Positions 24,183 through 31,884 of a stretch of 45,772 bases of DNA are shown here, piece after piece. This stretch comes from Mycobacterium sp. AZCC_0083 (GTDB lineage Bacteria; Actinomycetota; Actinomycetes; Mycobacteriales; Mycobacteriaceae). The stretch is taken from positions 1-45,772 of the forward strand of contig NZ_JACHGP010000021.1 in NCBI RefSeq assembly GCF_014202335.1, given 5' to 3'. Numbering within the stretch: position 1 is the stretch's first letter; every line of letters begins with the position of its first letter. Position numbers and translations under genes: made by a program. The notes under the pieces were generated by a model, which was not told the origin of the DNA, searched no databases, and saw nothing but the letters and a program-made list of their open reading frames with translations.

Positions 24183-25361
24183 TTGACTGCAATATCGCTT
24201 GGTCGTACCTTTATCAACCCCGTTGGGGCGCAACGAAATTCTGCACCCTCGAGTTTCGGCGTGCTTAGTACCTATCCGTCGACGGTCTGCGGGTTGGCGA
24301 CGTTCAGCGCGGCACTGTCCAACGGGTTGGCGGCGAACGGTGCCGAGGTCAGCGTCGTTCGGGTGGCCGATGGCCAACCGTCCACGGATCCCCGCGTCGT
24401 CGGGGAGCTGGTCAACGGCTCAGCGGCGTCGGTCGCGGCGTCGGCAGACCTGTTGAACGAGTGCGACGTCGCAGTGATCCAGCACGAGTACGGCATCTAC
24501 GGCGGTACCGACGGCGACGAGGTCATCGAAGTCATGCGCGGGCTGCGCGTGCCGTCGATCGTGGTCGCTCACACGGTGCCGCTCGATCCGACACCGCACC
24601 AGCGCTCCGTTCTCGAGACGGTCGCCGGCCTCGCCGATCAAATGGTCGTGATGTCCGACGCGGCCAGCGCGCGCCTGCGCCACGGCTTCGACGTCGACCG
24701 GCACAAGATCAGCACCATCGCGCACGGCGCGACCATCCCGCAAGGGGTGCATTCGAAGCGTGGCGGCAGACCCACGTTGCTGACCTGGGGTCTGCTTGGC
24801 CCCGGTAAGGGCATCGAGCGGGTGATCGAGTCCATGGGTTCCCTGCACGAGCTCCGCGGCAGGCCGCAGTACGTGATCGCAGGCAGGACGCACCCCAAGG
24901 TGCTGGCCGCCGAAGGCGAGGCATACCGCGAGGCCCGCACCGAACAGGCGCGTCGCAACGGCCTGGCCGGCTCGGTCTCCTTCGACCCGTACTACCGCAA
25001 CGTGACCTCCCTGGCGGCCTTGATCCAGTCCTGCGCCGTGGTGGTGCTGCCGTACGACTCGACCGAGCAGATCACCTCCGGTGTGCTGGTCGACGCCGTC
25101 GCCAGCGGCAGGCCCGTCGTCGCCACGGCGTTCCCGCATGCCATCGAACTTCTCGGCACCGGCGCGGGCATCGTCGTCGACCATGACGATCCCGATGCGA
25201 TGACCTTTGCGCTGCGGCAGGTGTTGTCCGATCCGCGTCTCGCCGGGTCGATGGCGGCCGAGGGCCGCCGGCTGGCTCCGACGTTGGCTTGGCCGGCGAT
25301 CGCCAAGTCGTATCTAGCTCTGGCTCAACGACTCGTATTCGAGCGCCGGGCACTGGTATGA
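24183..25361 (+). CDS. Family GT4 glycosyltransferase
   Basis: A 392-residue GT-B enzyme. The N-domain contains FGVLSTYPSTVCGLATFSAA and DVAVIQHEYGIYGG; the C-domain has LLTWGLLGPGKGIERVIESM, the nucleotide-sugar Arg/Lys region, and EQITSGVLVDAVASGRPVVA, the EX7E-like donor site of GT4. It probably transfers a hexose from a nucleotide sugar in the cytoplasm. The start is a TTG at 24183; no ATG is available upstream of the first conserved strand. Its stop overlaps the next start (ATGA), so it heads a tightly coupled three-gene operon with an alpha/alpha-toroid protein and a GH130 enzyme. Confidence 0.85.
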   Translation: MTAISLGRTFINPVGAQRNSAPSSFGVLSTYPSTVCGLATFSAALSNGLAANGAEVSVVRVADGQPSTDPRVVGELVNGSAASVAASADLLNECDVAVIQHEYGIYGGTDGDEVIEVMRGLRVPSIVVAHTVPLDPTPHQRSVLETVAGLADQMVVMSDAASARLRHGFDVDRHKISTIAHGATIPQGVHSKRGGRPTLLTWGLLGPGKGIERVIESMGSLHELRGRPQYVIAGRTHPKVLAAEGEAYREARTEQARRNGLAGSVSFDPYYRNVTSLAALIQSCAVVVLPYDSTEQITSGVLVDAVASGRPVVATAFPHAIELLGTGAGIVVDHDDPDAMTFALRQVLSDPRLAGSMAAEGRRLAPTLAWPAIAKSYLALAQRLVFERRALV

Positions 25362-26383
25362 CCGCGCCGGTTCTGGGTCCGGTGTTCGACCACCTGCTGC
25401 ACATGACCGACCGTCGCGGCACCTTCGAGCATGCCAATCTGACCGAACCGGCGACCGAACACGGTTACTGCACCGACGACATGGCCAGGGTTCTCGTCGT
25501 CGTCAGCCGTGAGGAGCCCGACCCCGATCGAAAACTGAATGGCATTGCCGGGCTGGCGATGCGGTTCCTCATCGAGGCGCAGGCACTCACCGGCGCGTGT
25601 CGTAACCGGATGGACAGCACGGGCAAGTGGACCGACGAGCCCGCCCTGGAAGACGCATGGGGCAGATGCATCTGGGCGCTGGGAACCGCTGCTGCCCAAG
25701 GGAACACCGCGTTCGTGCGCGAGTCGGCGAAGATTCAGTTCGAGCGGGCCGCCCTGCAGCGGTCGCCGTCACCGCGGGCCATGGCGTTCGCGGCACTCGG
25801 CGCCGCCGAACTGCTCACCGCCGATCCCAACCACGTCGAGGCTCGAGAGCTGCTCACCTCTTACGTCCGCACGGTTCTCGCGCCGAGCGAGGACCCAGCC
25901 TGGCCGTGGCCCGAGCCGCGGCTGGCCTACGCCAATGCCGTTCTCGCCGAAGCGATGATCGCGGCGGGCACCGTGCTCGACGATGCGGCGCTGCAGCGAC
26001 GCGGCCTGGATCTGCTCGGCTGGTTGGTCGAGTACGAGACGGTCGACGGACACTTCTCGCCAACCCCGGTCGGAGGGCGAGGCGCCGACGACGTCCGTCC
26101 CGCCTTCGACCAGCAGCCGATCGAGGTGTCCTCGCTGGCCGATGCGTGCGCGCGCGCCGCTGCCGCCGATCCCAGCCCGATGTGGCCCGACGGCGTCCGC
26201 CGTGCAGCAGCCTGGTTCGAGGGTGACAACGATTCGGGACAGGTCATGTGGGACGCCAAGACCGGCGGCGGGTTCGATGGCCTGCACGTCGACGGGGTGA
26301 ACCGCAATCAAGGTGCGGAGTCGACGCTGGCAGCGCTATCGACCATGCAGCATGCTCGGCGCATCTCGGCTGTGAGGCAATGA
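25358..26383 (+). CDS. Alpha/alpha-toroid glycosidase-like protein
   Basis: A 341-residue protein starting at ATG 25358 in a 4-bp overlap with the GT4 stop. Repeated helical pairs (NGIAGLAMRFLIEAQALTGA, EDAWGRCIWALGTAAAQG, PRAMAFAALGAAELLTADPN) point to an (alpha/alpha)6 toroid. The N-terminal EHGYCTDDMARVLVV carries acidic residues that could be catalytic. Such proteins lie beside GT4 and GH130 genes in other bacteria, sometimes fused to the glycosyltransferase, and are presumed to act on the same mannoside or glucoside. Activity is not proven. No signal peptide, so it works in the cytoplasm. Confidence 0.72.
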   Translation: MTAPVLGPVFDHLLHMTDRRGTFEHANLTEPATEHGYCTDDMARVLVVVSREEPDPDRKLNGIAGLAMRFLIEAQALTGACRNRMDSTGKWTDEPALEDAWGRCIWALGTAAAQGNTAFVRESAKIQFERAALQRSPSPRAMAFAALGAAELLTADPNHVEARELLTSYVRTVLAPSEDPAWPWPEPRLAYANAVLAEAMIAAGTVLDDAALQRRGLDLLGWLVEYETVDGHFSPTPVGGRGADDVRPAFDQQPIEVSSLADACARAAAADPSPMWPDGVRRAAAWFEGDNDSGQVMWDAKTGGGFDGLHVDGVNRNQGAESTLAALSTMQHARRISAVRQ

Positions 26384-27858
26384 CTTCGGTGCAAACCGAT
26401 CTGGTGACCCGCAGCCCGCTGCGACTCGCCGCCGACCCGTCGCGCGTCGTCACACAGTTGTTCGTGCCGGGCCAGGAGGGCTTCGAGCATCAGGAGTCCC
26501 GGGCAGGCGCGGTGCTCGCCCGCATCCTCGCGCTATCCGAAGAGGACGTGCAGTCAGCCCTGGACGACGTCGTCACCCGTTTCGACGGACGCCACCGCGA
26601 CCTGCTCGGTACCTTCCAGCGGCATGCGGACGTGCTCGCCGATCGGCTCGATCCGGTCCGACAACTCTCCGAGGCGCGAAAGGTGTTGCTGGGAGCCGCG
26701 TTCACCAGCGAGTACGCCATCGAAGGTGCCGCCTTGTGCAACCCGAGCATGGTGGCCCATCCCGACCAGACCGGCACGACCGGGGGCGGCCTGCGTTTCG
26801 TGATGAGCGTGCGTGGCATCGGGGAAGGACATCAGTCCTCGATGGGATTCCGGACCGGCACCGTGAATGCCGCCGGTGGTGTCTCGCTGGATCAGCAGTC
26901 GCCGTTCGCCACCACTGCAGTGGCGACTCCGGCTCTCCTGGACGGGGCCGTATTCCGCAACGAGCTGGCCCGACTCGGCGACGCCAGGGAGGCCGCCAAC
27001 TACGTCCTGGACGCTCTCGGTGACCGCTTCACCCGAGCCGACCTCGAGGAACAACTCGACTCGCTGCAGACCAACATGCGCACCCGGGGTCACGCACGGG
27101 CCACGATGGCCGAGATCCGCTCGATCGCCGACCGAAGCTATTCCGTCGAATTCGCCAACGACACAGCCTGTTCCGAGCGCGTGCTGCGGCCCGCCATGGG
27201 CGCCGAAGCGGCCGGCATGGAGGACGCGAGGTTCGTGCGGTTCGTCGACGACGATGGCACGGTCACGTACTACGCTACTTACACGGCGTACAGCGGATCG
27301 CGCATCAGCCAGCAGCTGCTCGAGACGTCGGACTTCCGGTGCTTCACCTCCAAGCCGATCGTCGGGCGCGCGGCCGCCAACAAGGGCCTTGGGCTCTTCC
27401 CCCGTCGGATAGACGGGCGCTTTGCGGCGATGTCGCGATCCGACCGCGAGACGAACACCTTCGCCTACTCCGATCACCTTCTGGTGTGGGCGGATTCGTG
27501 GCCATGCCAGCAGCCGCTCGACGTGTGGGAGGTGCTGCAGCTCGGGAACTGCGGGCCGCCCATCGAAACGGACACCGGCTGGCTGGTGCTCACCCACGGC
27601 GTCGGCCCGATGCGCACCTACTCCATCGGCGCGATCCTGCTCGACCTCGACGACCCGACCAAGATCATCGGTCGGCTCCGTCAGCCGCTGCTCTCGCCTG
27701 CCGCCGACGAGCAGAACGGCTACGTGCCCAACGTCGTGTACTCCTGTGGTGCGCTGGTGCATGCCGAGACGTTGGTGATTCCGTATGGCATCGCCGATTC
27801 GGCGATCGGCTTCGCGACGGTGTCGATGCCTGCGTTGCTTGGCGCGTTGACTGGTTAA
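26380..27858 (+). CDS. Glycoside hydrolase/phosphorylase family 130 protein
   Basis: A 492-residue protein beginning at ATG 26380, again overlapping the previous stop (ATGA). GH130 five-blade propeller landmarks include LLGAAFTSEYAIEGAALCNP, GMEDARFVRFVDDDGTVTYY (the family motif holding the catalytic Asp), NKGLGLFPRRIDGRFAAMSR, ETDTGWLVLTHGVGPMRTYS and NVVYSCGALVHAETLVIPYG. GH130 enzymes cleave beta-mannosides with phosphate or water. The long N-terminal helical region (about 1-120) is a feature of the larger subgroup. With GT4 and the toroid protein it suggests making and recycling an intracellular mannose-containing glycan. The exact linkage is unknown. Confidence 0.85.
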   Translation: MTSVQTDLVTRSPLRLAADPSRVVTQLFVPGQEGFEHQESRAGAVLARILALSEEDVQSALDDVVTRFDGRHRDLLGTFQRHADVLADRLDPVRQLSEARKVLLGAAFTSEYAIEGAALCNPSMVAHPDQTGTTGGGLRFVMSVRGIGEGHQSSMGFRTGTVNAAGGVSLDQQSPFATTAVATPALLDGAVFRNELARLGDAREAANYVLDALGDRFTRADLEEQLDSLQTNMRTRGHARATMAEIRSIADRSYSVEFANDTACSERVLRPAMGAEAAGMEDARFVRFVDDDGTVTYYATYTAYSGSRISQQLLETSDFRCFTSKPIVGRAAANKGLGLFPRRIDGRFAAMSRSDRETNTFAYSDHLLVWADSWPCQQPLDVWEVLQLGNCGPPIETDTGWLVLTHGVGPMRTYSIGAILLDLDDPTKIIGRLRQPLLSPAADEQNGYVPNVVYSCGALVHAETLVIPYGIADSAIGFATVSMPALLGALTG

Positions 27859-27933
27859 GGGGCCGTACCCCGCACTCCGGCAGTGATTCGCGGGAGGTAG
27901 GTACCGAGGCGGTCCTCGGTGTCACAGTTGGGC

Positions 27934-28200
27934 ATGCCGACTACGCACCGGCGCCACGTCATCACCGAGACCGACGACATCAGCAACGCGTTGGACATCG
28001 CGCGTCGCACCTGGCCCGACCTCGCAGACACGCCAGGCGCCTTATTGCGTCAACTCATTCGCCGAAATACCCTCATGGACGATCACGCCAGCACCGCCAA
28101 GACGCGACAACACGCGGTCGACGCGACCGCAGGTGCGCTGGCTGGAGTCTTCGGACCCGGCTTCTTGAGCGAACTACGTGAGCAGGACTGGCCCGAGTAA
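27934..28200 (+). CDS. VapB-like antitoxin
   Basis: An 88-residue product from ATG 27934 (an in-frame GTG lies at 27919). HVITETDDISNALDIARRTW followed by LLRQLIRR resembles VapB-type antitoxins that pair with PIN-domain toxins. The assignment rests partly on the next frame, which opens with a PIN-like FDTSALIGHF. The VapC partner is broken, so this antitoxin is alone here; it may persist by chance or buffer a related toxin elsewhere. The C-terminal half (AVDATAGALAGVFGPGFLSE) would be the toxin-binding part. Alternative: an unrelated small cytosolic protein. Confidence 0.5.
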   Translation: MPTTHRRHVITETDDISNALDIARRTWPDLADTPGALLRQLIRRNTLMDDHASTAKTRQHAVDATAGALAGVFGPGFLSELREQDWPE

Positions 28201-28323
28201 TCGGGTTCGACACCAGCGCATTGATCGGGCATTTCGAACCAGCCCACGCGCATCATCGTCACGCGAGCGCGCTACCCAAACCCCACTTTGCGTGACCTCG
28301 GTCTGACCATCGCGACCGCTTAG
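28197..28323 (+). pseudogene. Remnant of a VapC PIN-domain toxin
   Basis: Overlapping the antitoxin stop, a frame reads VIGFDTSALIGHFEPAHAHH and RHA, the N-terminus of a PIN nuclease with its first metal-binding Asp. It stops after 32 residues at 28295. In another frame LGLTIATA, like the last PIN strand, follows and ends at 28323. Most of the domain, with the other acidic residues, is deleted. The first codon is GTA where GTG would be expected. Confidence 0.6.
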
Positions 28324-28368
28324 CTCAACGGCTGGCGGCTGACGGCTGGGCTTTCCTCCGTCGCCCTC

Positions 28369-28470
28369 GAAAAACTCTTCACGAAAAGTGTGAAACCCGG
28401 TGTGGTCAGCGGCCCCCACGCGAGGCAAGAAAAAGTCTTCGAAAAAGTCTGAAGAAAAGTGTCGGGTTTC
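28369..28470. repeat. A-rich direct and inverted repeats upstream of the Gly-Thr peptide
   Basis: GAAAAACTCTTC (28369) recurs as GAAAAAGTCTTC (28429) and GAAAAAGTCT (28441). GAAAAGTGT occurs at 28383 and 28454. Each block ends in one arm of an inverted repeat: GAAACCCG (28392-28399) and CGGGTTTC (28463-28470). So two related composite units of about 30-40 bp lie 60 bp apart, starkly A-rich for this genome, and 70 bp before the peptide start. They may be binding sites or a structured leader. Confidence 0.55.
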
Positions 28471-28540
28471 TGGCGGCTCATCGCTCGTACCTATGAGCGC
28501 GGCCCACCGGGGCGGCGACCACACGAAACAAGGAGACATC

Positions 28541-28762
28541 ATGAGCACCAACCGCGACGACAAGCTGGCGCTGCGCCGCCAGAGCATCCGCACCCTGACC
28601 GCCAGCGAGCTGAGCATCGCCCACGGCGGCAAGGGCGGCACGGGAACCGGCACCGGCACCGGCACCGGAACCGGCACTCACACCGGCACCGGCACCGGAA
28701 CCGGAACCAAGACCAGCCCGCCCCCGCCCCCGCCGCCCCCCACGAAGGTCATCTTCTGGTGA
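28541..28762 (+). CDS. Double-glycine-leader peptide with Gly-Thr repeat core (RiPP/bacteriocin-like precursor)
   Basis: A 73-residue product from ATG 28541, with AAGGAGA 5 bp upstream. The first 30 residues (MSTNRDDKLALRRQSIRTLT, then ASELSIAHGG) end in a double-glycine leader: Leu19 (-12), Glu23 (-8), Leu24 (-7), Ala27 (-4) and Gly29-Gly30 fit the LSxxELxxIxGG rule for leaders cut by C39-peptidase transporters. The rest is KGG, then about eleven Gly-Thr units interrupted by His-Thr, then KTS, eight prolines and TKVIFW. There is no Cys, so lanthionine rings are excluded. No modifying enzyme or ABC transporter gene is in the window. Alternatively it may be a non-processed low-complexity protein that resembles a leader by chance. 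Confidence 0.65.
   Translation: MSTNRDDKLALRRQSIRTLTASELSIAHGGKGGTGTGTGTGTGTGTHTGTGTGTGTKTSPPPPPPPPTKVIFW
28636..28708. repeat. GGNACC hexamer array inside the peptide gene
   Basis: About twelve tandem hexamers of the GGCACC/GGAACC type encode the Gly-Thr repeats. In-frame slippage would lengthen or shorten the core without breaking the gene. Confidence 0.65.
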
Positions 28763-28795
28763 CTCGTCACCACGACGAGTGACATCGTCACTCAC

Positions 28796-28839
28796 AACAC
28801 CGCGCCGTAGCCGACACCTTTCGGCTATGGGGCGGTGTT
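28796..28839. terminator. Bidirectional terminator between the Gly-Thr peptide and sigma gene
   Basis: AACACCGC pairs with GCGGTGTT and, inside it, TAGCCG with CGGCTA, giving a stem of about 17 bp with one mismatch. It lies between convergent genes. A smaller stem, ACTCGTC/GACGAGT, precedes it at about 28762-28780. Confidence 0.7.
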
Positions 28840-28848
28840 CGTTGGCGT

Positions 28849-29847
28849 CTATCCCGACGCGGGCAGCGATCCCGGTAGGCCGAACCAGGGGAGCACGCTG
28901 TTGTCGAACCGGGTCAGAGCGCTGATCTGATCGCCGGTGACGGTGAGGACGAGCAGGCCGGCCCCGTGCCGGATGCCGCCGCCCGGCGCGCAGTGGTAAG
29001 AACCGAACGCCAGCTGACCGTTCGCCCGCGTGGGCACCAGGTCGTAGTGCCGACCCGCACGCATCACGGTGGCGTAGAAGCGGGCCACCACGTCGCGGCC
29101 CTGGTACTCCAGCGGAATCGGTGGCATGGAGACGCTGACGTCCTCGGTGAGCAGGGCGATCAGCGCCTCGACGTTGCCGGACTGGTAGGCCCGGACGAAC
29201 TTGGCCACCAGCGCCTGCTCGGCGGGGGAGCCGACGGCGGGACCGGGTGCACCCGCCGGGGGCAGCCCACGCTGCAGGCCCGTCCTCGCCCGCTTGAGCG
29301 CACTGTTGACCGAATTGACTGTCCCGCTGAGCATCTCGGCCACTTCCTTCGCGGAGTATCCGAGTACCTCCCGCAGGATGAGCACGGCACGCTGGCGTGC
29401 GGGCAGCAGCTGCAAGGCGGTGATGAAGGCCAGCGAGATGGCTTCGGTTTGTTCGTAGCGTGCTTCGGGGCCTAGCGTTGTGCCCTCGAGGAGGGCATCC
29501 GGATAGGGCTCCAGCCACACGACTTCGCCGAGCCGCGTCGGCTCCGGCGGTTCGATCTGTTTGATGTCCCACTCCTTGGCCGGGCGCCGCTTCGCCGAGC
29601 GCAGCGCGTTGAGACACCGGTTGGTGGCGATCCGGTAGAGCCAGGTGCGGATCGAGGCGCGTTCCCCGTAACCGTCGAGGCCTTGCCAGGCGGAGAGCAG
29701 CGTGTCCTGCACCGCGTCCTCGGCATCCTGCAGCGATCCGAGCATCCGGTAGCAGTGCACCTGCAGCTCGTGACGGTGCGGTTCGGTCAGCTGGCGGAAC
29801 GCCTCCCCGTCCCCGGCGCGCGCCCTGCCGATGAGATCCGCAATCAC
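28849..29847 (-). CDS. ECF sigma factor with C-terminal SnoaL-like domain (SigG type)
   Basis: A 332-residue sigma factor from GTG 29847, preceded by GAGGAGG. Region 2 covers CYRMLGSLQDAEDAVQDTLL to RTWLYRIATNRCLNALR (about 30-85); region 4 covers LPARQRAVLILREVLGYSAK to SALKRARTGL (about 145-190). WLEPYPDALLEG lies in the linker, as in SigG. From about 205 a SnoaL/NTF2-like domain follows (SPAEQALVAKFVRAYQSGNV, then LALLTEDVSVSMPPIPLEY), which in such sigma factors replaces an anti-sigma protein and senses a signal. It is divergent from SDR and DUF899 genes, which it may control. Confidence 0.88.
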   Translation of the reverse strand: MIADLIGRARAGDGEAFRQLTEPHRHELQVHCYRMLGSLQDAEDAVQDTLLSAWQGLDGYGERASIRTWLYRIATNRCLNALRSAKRRPAKEWDIKQIEPPEPTRLGEVVWLEPYPDALLEGTTLGPEARYEQTEAISLAFITALQLLPARQRAVLILREVLGYSAKEVAEMLSGTVNSVNSALKRARTGLQRGLPPAGAPGPAVGSPAEQALVAKFVRAYQSGNVEALIALLTEDVSVSMPPIPLEYQGRDVVARFYATVMRAGRHYDLVPTRANGQLAFGSYHCAPGGGIRHGAGLLVLTVTGDQISALTRFDNSVLPWFGLPGSLPASG

Positions 29848-29976
29848 CGTGTCCGCCTCCTCATTGCCCTCGTCCCCATGCAGACACCGCGCGAGCCGAA
29901 AACTGGTCGCCGCGGGCCCGCCCAGTTTCGCGCCTTCGCGGTTTCTACCCAGTCAGGAACTCGAAAAGGAGTGTTC

Positions 29977-30729
29977 ATGACCATTGCAGAACTCGCAGGC
30001 AGTACGGCGATCGTGACCGGGGCGGGCCGCGGATTCGGCCGCGGCATCGCCACCGCTCTGGTGGGCGCCGGTGCGCACGTCGTCGGCGTCGCCAGGACCA
30101 GGACCCAGCTCGACGAGGTGCGTGGCGAGCTGGGGGACGACTTCACCGCGGTGAGCGCCGACGCCGCCGATCCCGCGACCGCCAGTCGGCTCATCGACGA
30201 ATACCGGCCGCGCACACTGGTGCTGTGCGCCGGGGCCGCCCCGCAGATGAGCCCGCTCGCCGATCAGACGTGGGAGAGCTTCAGCCAGAACTGGAATGTC
30301 GATGTGGCGCAGGCGTTCCACTGGATCCGTCACGCGCTTGGGCGCCCGCTGGCGCCGGGGAGTTCGGTGATCGTGATGTCCAGCGGCGCCGCGCTCAAGG
30401 GGTCGCCGCTCAGCGGTGGCTATGCGGGTGCCAAGGCCACCGTCCGCTTCATTGCCGATTACGCCGCTGCCGAGTCGGAACGGGCCGGGCTGGGGATCAG
30501 CTTCGTGTCCGTCCTTCCGCAGCTGACGCCGGCCACCGACCTGGGCGCGGCGGCGGTGGCGGCCTACGCCGAGCGGCAAGGCGTCGACGTCGACGCCTTC
30601 GTGGCGGCCCTGTCGCCCGTCCTCACCCCGGATCATGCGGGCAAGTCGATTCTCGACATCGCGACCGCACCGCACCCCGACCACCGCGCCTACACCCTCA
30701 CATCCGCGGGCCTCACACCGCTGTCCTGA
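29977..30729 (+). CDS. Short-chain dehydrogenase/reductase
   Basis: A 250-residue SDR from ATG 29977. The NAD(P) motif TGAGRGFGRG (14-23), the NxxG-equivalent LCAGAAP, the catalytic Ser in VIVMSSGAAL and Tyr-x-x-x-Lys in GGYAGAKAT are all present. It therefore looks catalytically complete, with unknown substrate. It begins 129 bp from the sigma gene on the opposite strand and 32 bp before DUF899; shared control by the SigG-like factor is a reasonable inference. The frame from 29683 overlaps the sigma gene and is not used. Confidence 0.85.
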   Translation: MTIAELAGSTAIVTGAGRGFGRGIATALVGAGAHVVGVARTRTQLDEVRGELGDDFTAVSADAADPATASRLIDEYRPRTLVLCAGAAPQMSPLADQTWESFSQNWNVDVAQAFHWIRHALGRPLAPGSSVIVMSSGAALKGSPLSGGYAGAKATVRFIADYAAAESERAGLGISFVSVLPQLTPATDLGAAAVAAYAERQGVDVDAFVAALSPVLTPDHAGKSILDIATAPHPDHRAYTLTSAGLTPLS

Positions 30730-30761
30730 GCCCAATTCACCAACCCCGGAAGGATATTCGC

Positions 30762-31505
30762 ATGAACACACCCCCGATCGTGTCGCCGCAGGAATGGGAG
30801 ACCGAACGCCAGCGCCTGCTGGTCAAGGAGAAGAAGGTGATGCGTGACCGTGACGCAATGGCCGCCGAGCGCAGGCGCATGCCATGGGTGCCCGTGGATA
30901 CGCAGTACGCCTTCGACGGGCCCGACGGCAAGGTGAGCCTGCAGGATCTGTTCGCAGGCCGACGTCAGCTGATCGTCTACCGCGCGTTCTTCGAGCCCGG
31001 GGTGTATGGCTGGCCCGACCACGCCTGCCGTGGCTGCTCGATGATCGCCGACCACATCGGCAACCTCGCGCACCTCAACGCCCGCGACACCACGCTGGTG
31101 TTCGTCTCACGCGCGCCGCTGGCCGACATCGACCGGGTGAAGGCCAGGATGGGATGGGACATCCCGTGGTTCGGCATCACCGACCAGTTCGACGTCGACT
31201 TCGGCGTCGACGAATGGCACGGCACCAACGCGTTCATCCGGGACGGGGACCGCGTGTTTCGCACCTACTTCATCAACAATCGCGGCGACGAAGTCTTGGG
31301 TAACACCTGGAGCTACCTCGACATGACAGCGCTTGGACGCCAGGAGGATTGGGAGGATTCGCCCGACGGGTACCCGCAGACCCCGCCGTACCAGTGGTGG
31401 AACTGGCACGACGAATACGCCCAGTCCGAGTCGCAAGAGGAATGGATCGCCCGGTCGAACGCCGCCCTGGAGATCCTGAGCCCCGACGGGGGCAGCGGGA
31501 CGTGA
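30762..31505 (+). CDS. DUF899 thioredoxin-like protein
   Basis: A 247-residue protein from ATG 30762, preceded by GGAAGGA. DUF899 landmarks are VSPQEWETERQRLLVKEKKV, RRRMPWVPVDTQYAFDGPDG, LIVYRAFFEPGVYGWPDHAC, CRGCSMIADHIGNLAHLNAR and NTWSYLDMTALGRQEDWED. The fold is thioredoxin-like, but the conserved cysteines here (HACRGC) are spaced Cys-x-x-Cys in a different position from thioredoxin's. Members are often near ECF sigma factors and SDRs and are thought to act in redox or detoxification. Cassette B starts 4 bp after its stop. Confidence 0.85.
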   Translation: MNTPPIVSPQEWETERQRLLVKEKKVMRDRDAMAAERRRMPWVPVDTQYAFDGPDGKVSLQDLFAGRRQLIVYRAFFEPGVYGWPDHACRGCSMIADHIGNLAHLNARDTTLVFVSRAPLADIDRVKARMGWDIPWFGITDQFDVDFGVDEWHGTNAFIRDGDRVFRTYFINNRGDEVLGNTWSYLDMTALGRQEDWEDSPDGYPQTPPYQWWNWHDEYAQSESQEEWIARSNAALEILSPDGGSGT

Positions 31506-31509
31506 CCTC

Positions 31510-31529
31510 TGTCCCCCGATCGGGGGACA
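31510..31529. promoter_or_regulatory. Perfect palindrome of cassette B
   Basis: TGTCCCCCGATCGGGGGACA is a perfect 20-bp palindrome directly after the DUF899 stop. Copies A and C carry one mismatched pair at the same inner position. Confidence 0.55.
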
Positions 31530-31655
31530 CGGCTTTCATCCGGTGCAGTGGCTGGTCAGCGGACATACAACTCCAACTGAGTGCGACATAGTTGTCTCAA
31601 CGCCGGAAAACACCGGCAGAGAAACTCAAAAGCACACTCACACAGGGAGATTCAC

Positions 31656-31874
31656 ATGAACACCATCAGCCGCCGGATCGCTGCCACCGCCGCTCTGCTC
31701 GCCGCCCCCGCCCTGATCGCCCTCGGTACCGCCACCGCCAGCCACGCCGAGACCTCGGTCCGCTACAACGGCCCGGCCACCAGCGCCCCGGCCCAGCACC
31801 CGGCCTTCCCGCACCAGGCCAACACCCCCAAGCCCGGCACCGCCGAGCATCACCACCACCAGAAGAGCAAGTAA
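31656..31874 (+). CDS. Exported His-rich small peptide, copy B
   Basis: The 72-residue product is the same as copies A and C except that it has Ala in FPHQANTPKP where they have Val, and, like C, Pro in SAPAQHPAF. The signal peptide is unchanged. AGGGAG precedes ATG 31656. The near absence of silent differences shows recent duplication or gene conversion among the copies. It may be co-transcribed with DUF899 or driven by the conserved leader. Confidence 0.8.
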   Translation: MNTISRRIAATAALLAAPALIALGTATASHAETSVRYNGPATSAPAQHPAFPHQANTPKPGTAEHHHHQKSK

Positions 31875-31884
31875 GCCCCACCAA

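Noticed and set aside
28174..28677. Reverse frame starting with a Pro-Val repeat opposite the Gly-Thr peptide
   Set aside because: The Pro-Val repeat is simply the antisense of the Gly-Thr hexamers; it lacks a ribosome-binding site and a leader.
28541..28762. Gly-Thr peptide as a lanthipeptide
   Set aside because: There is no cysteine to form lanthionine bridges, and no LanM/LanB gene is present in the window.
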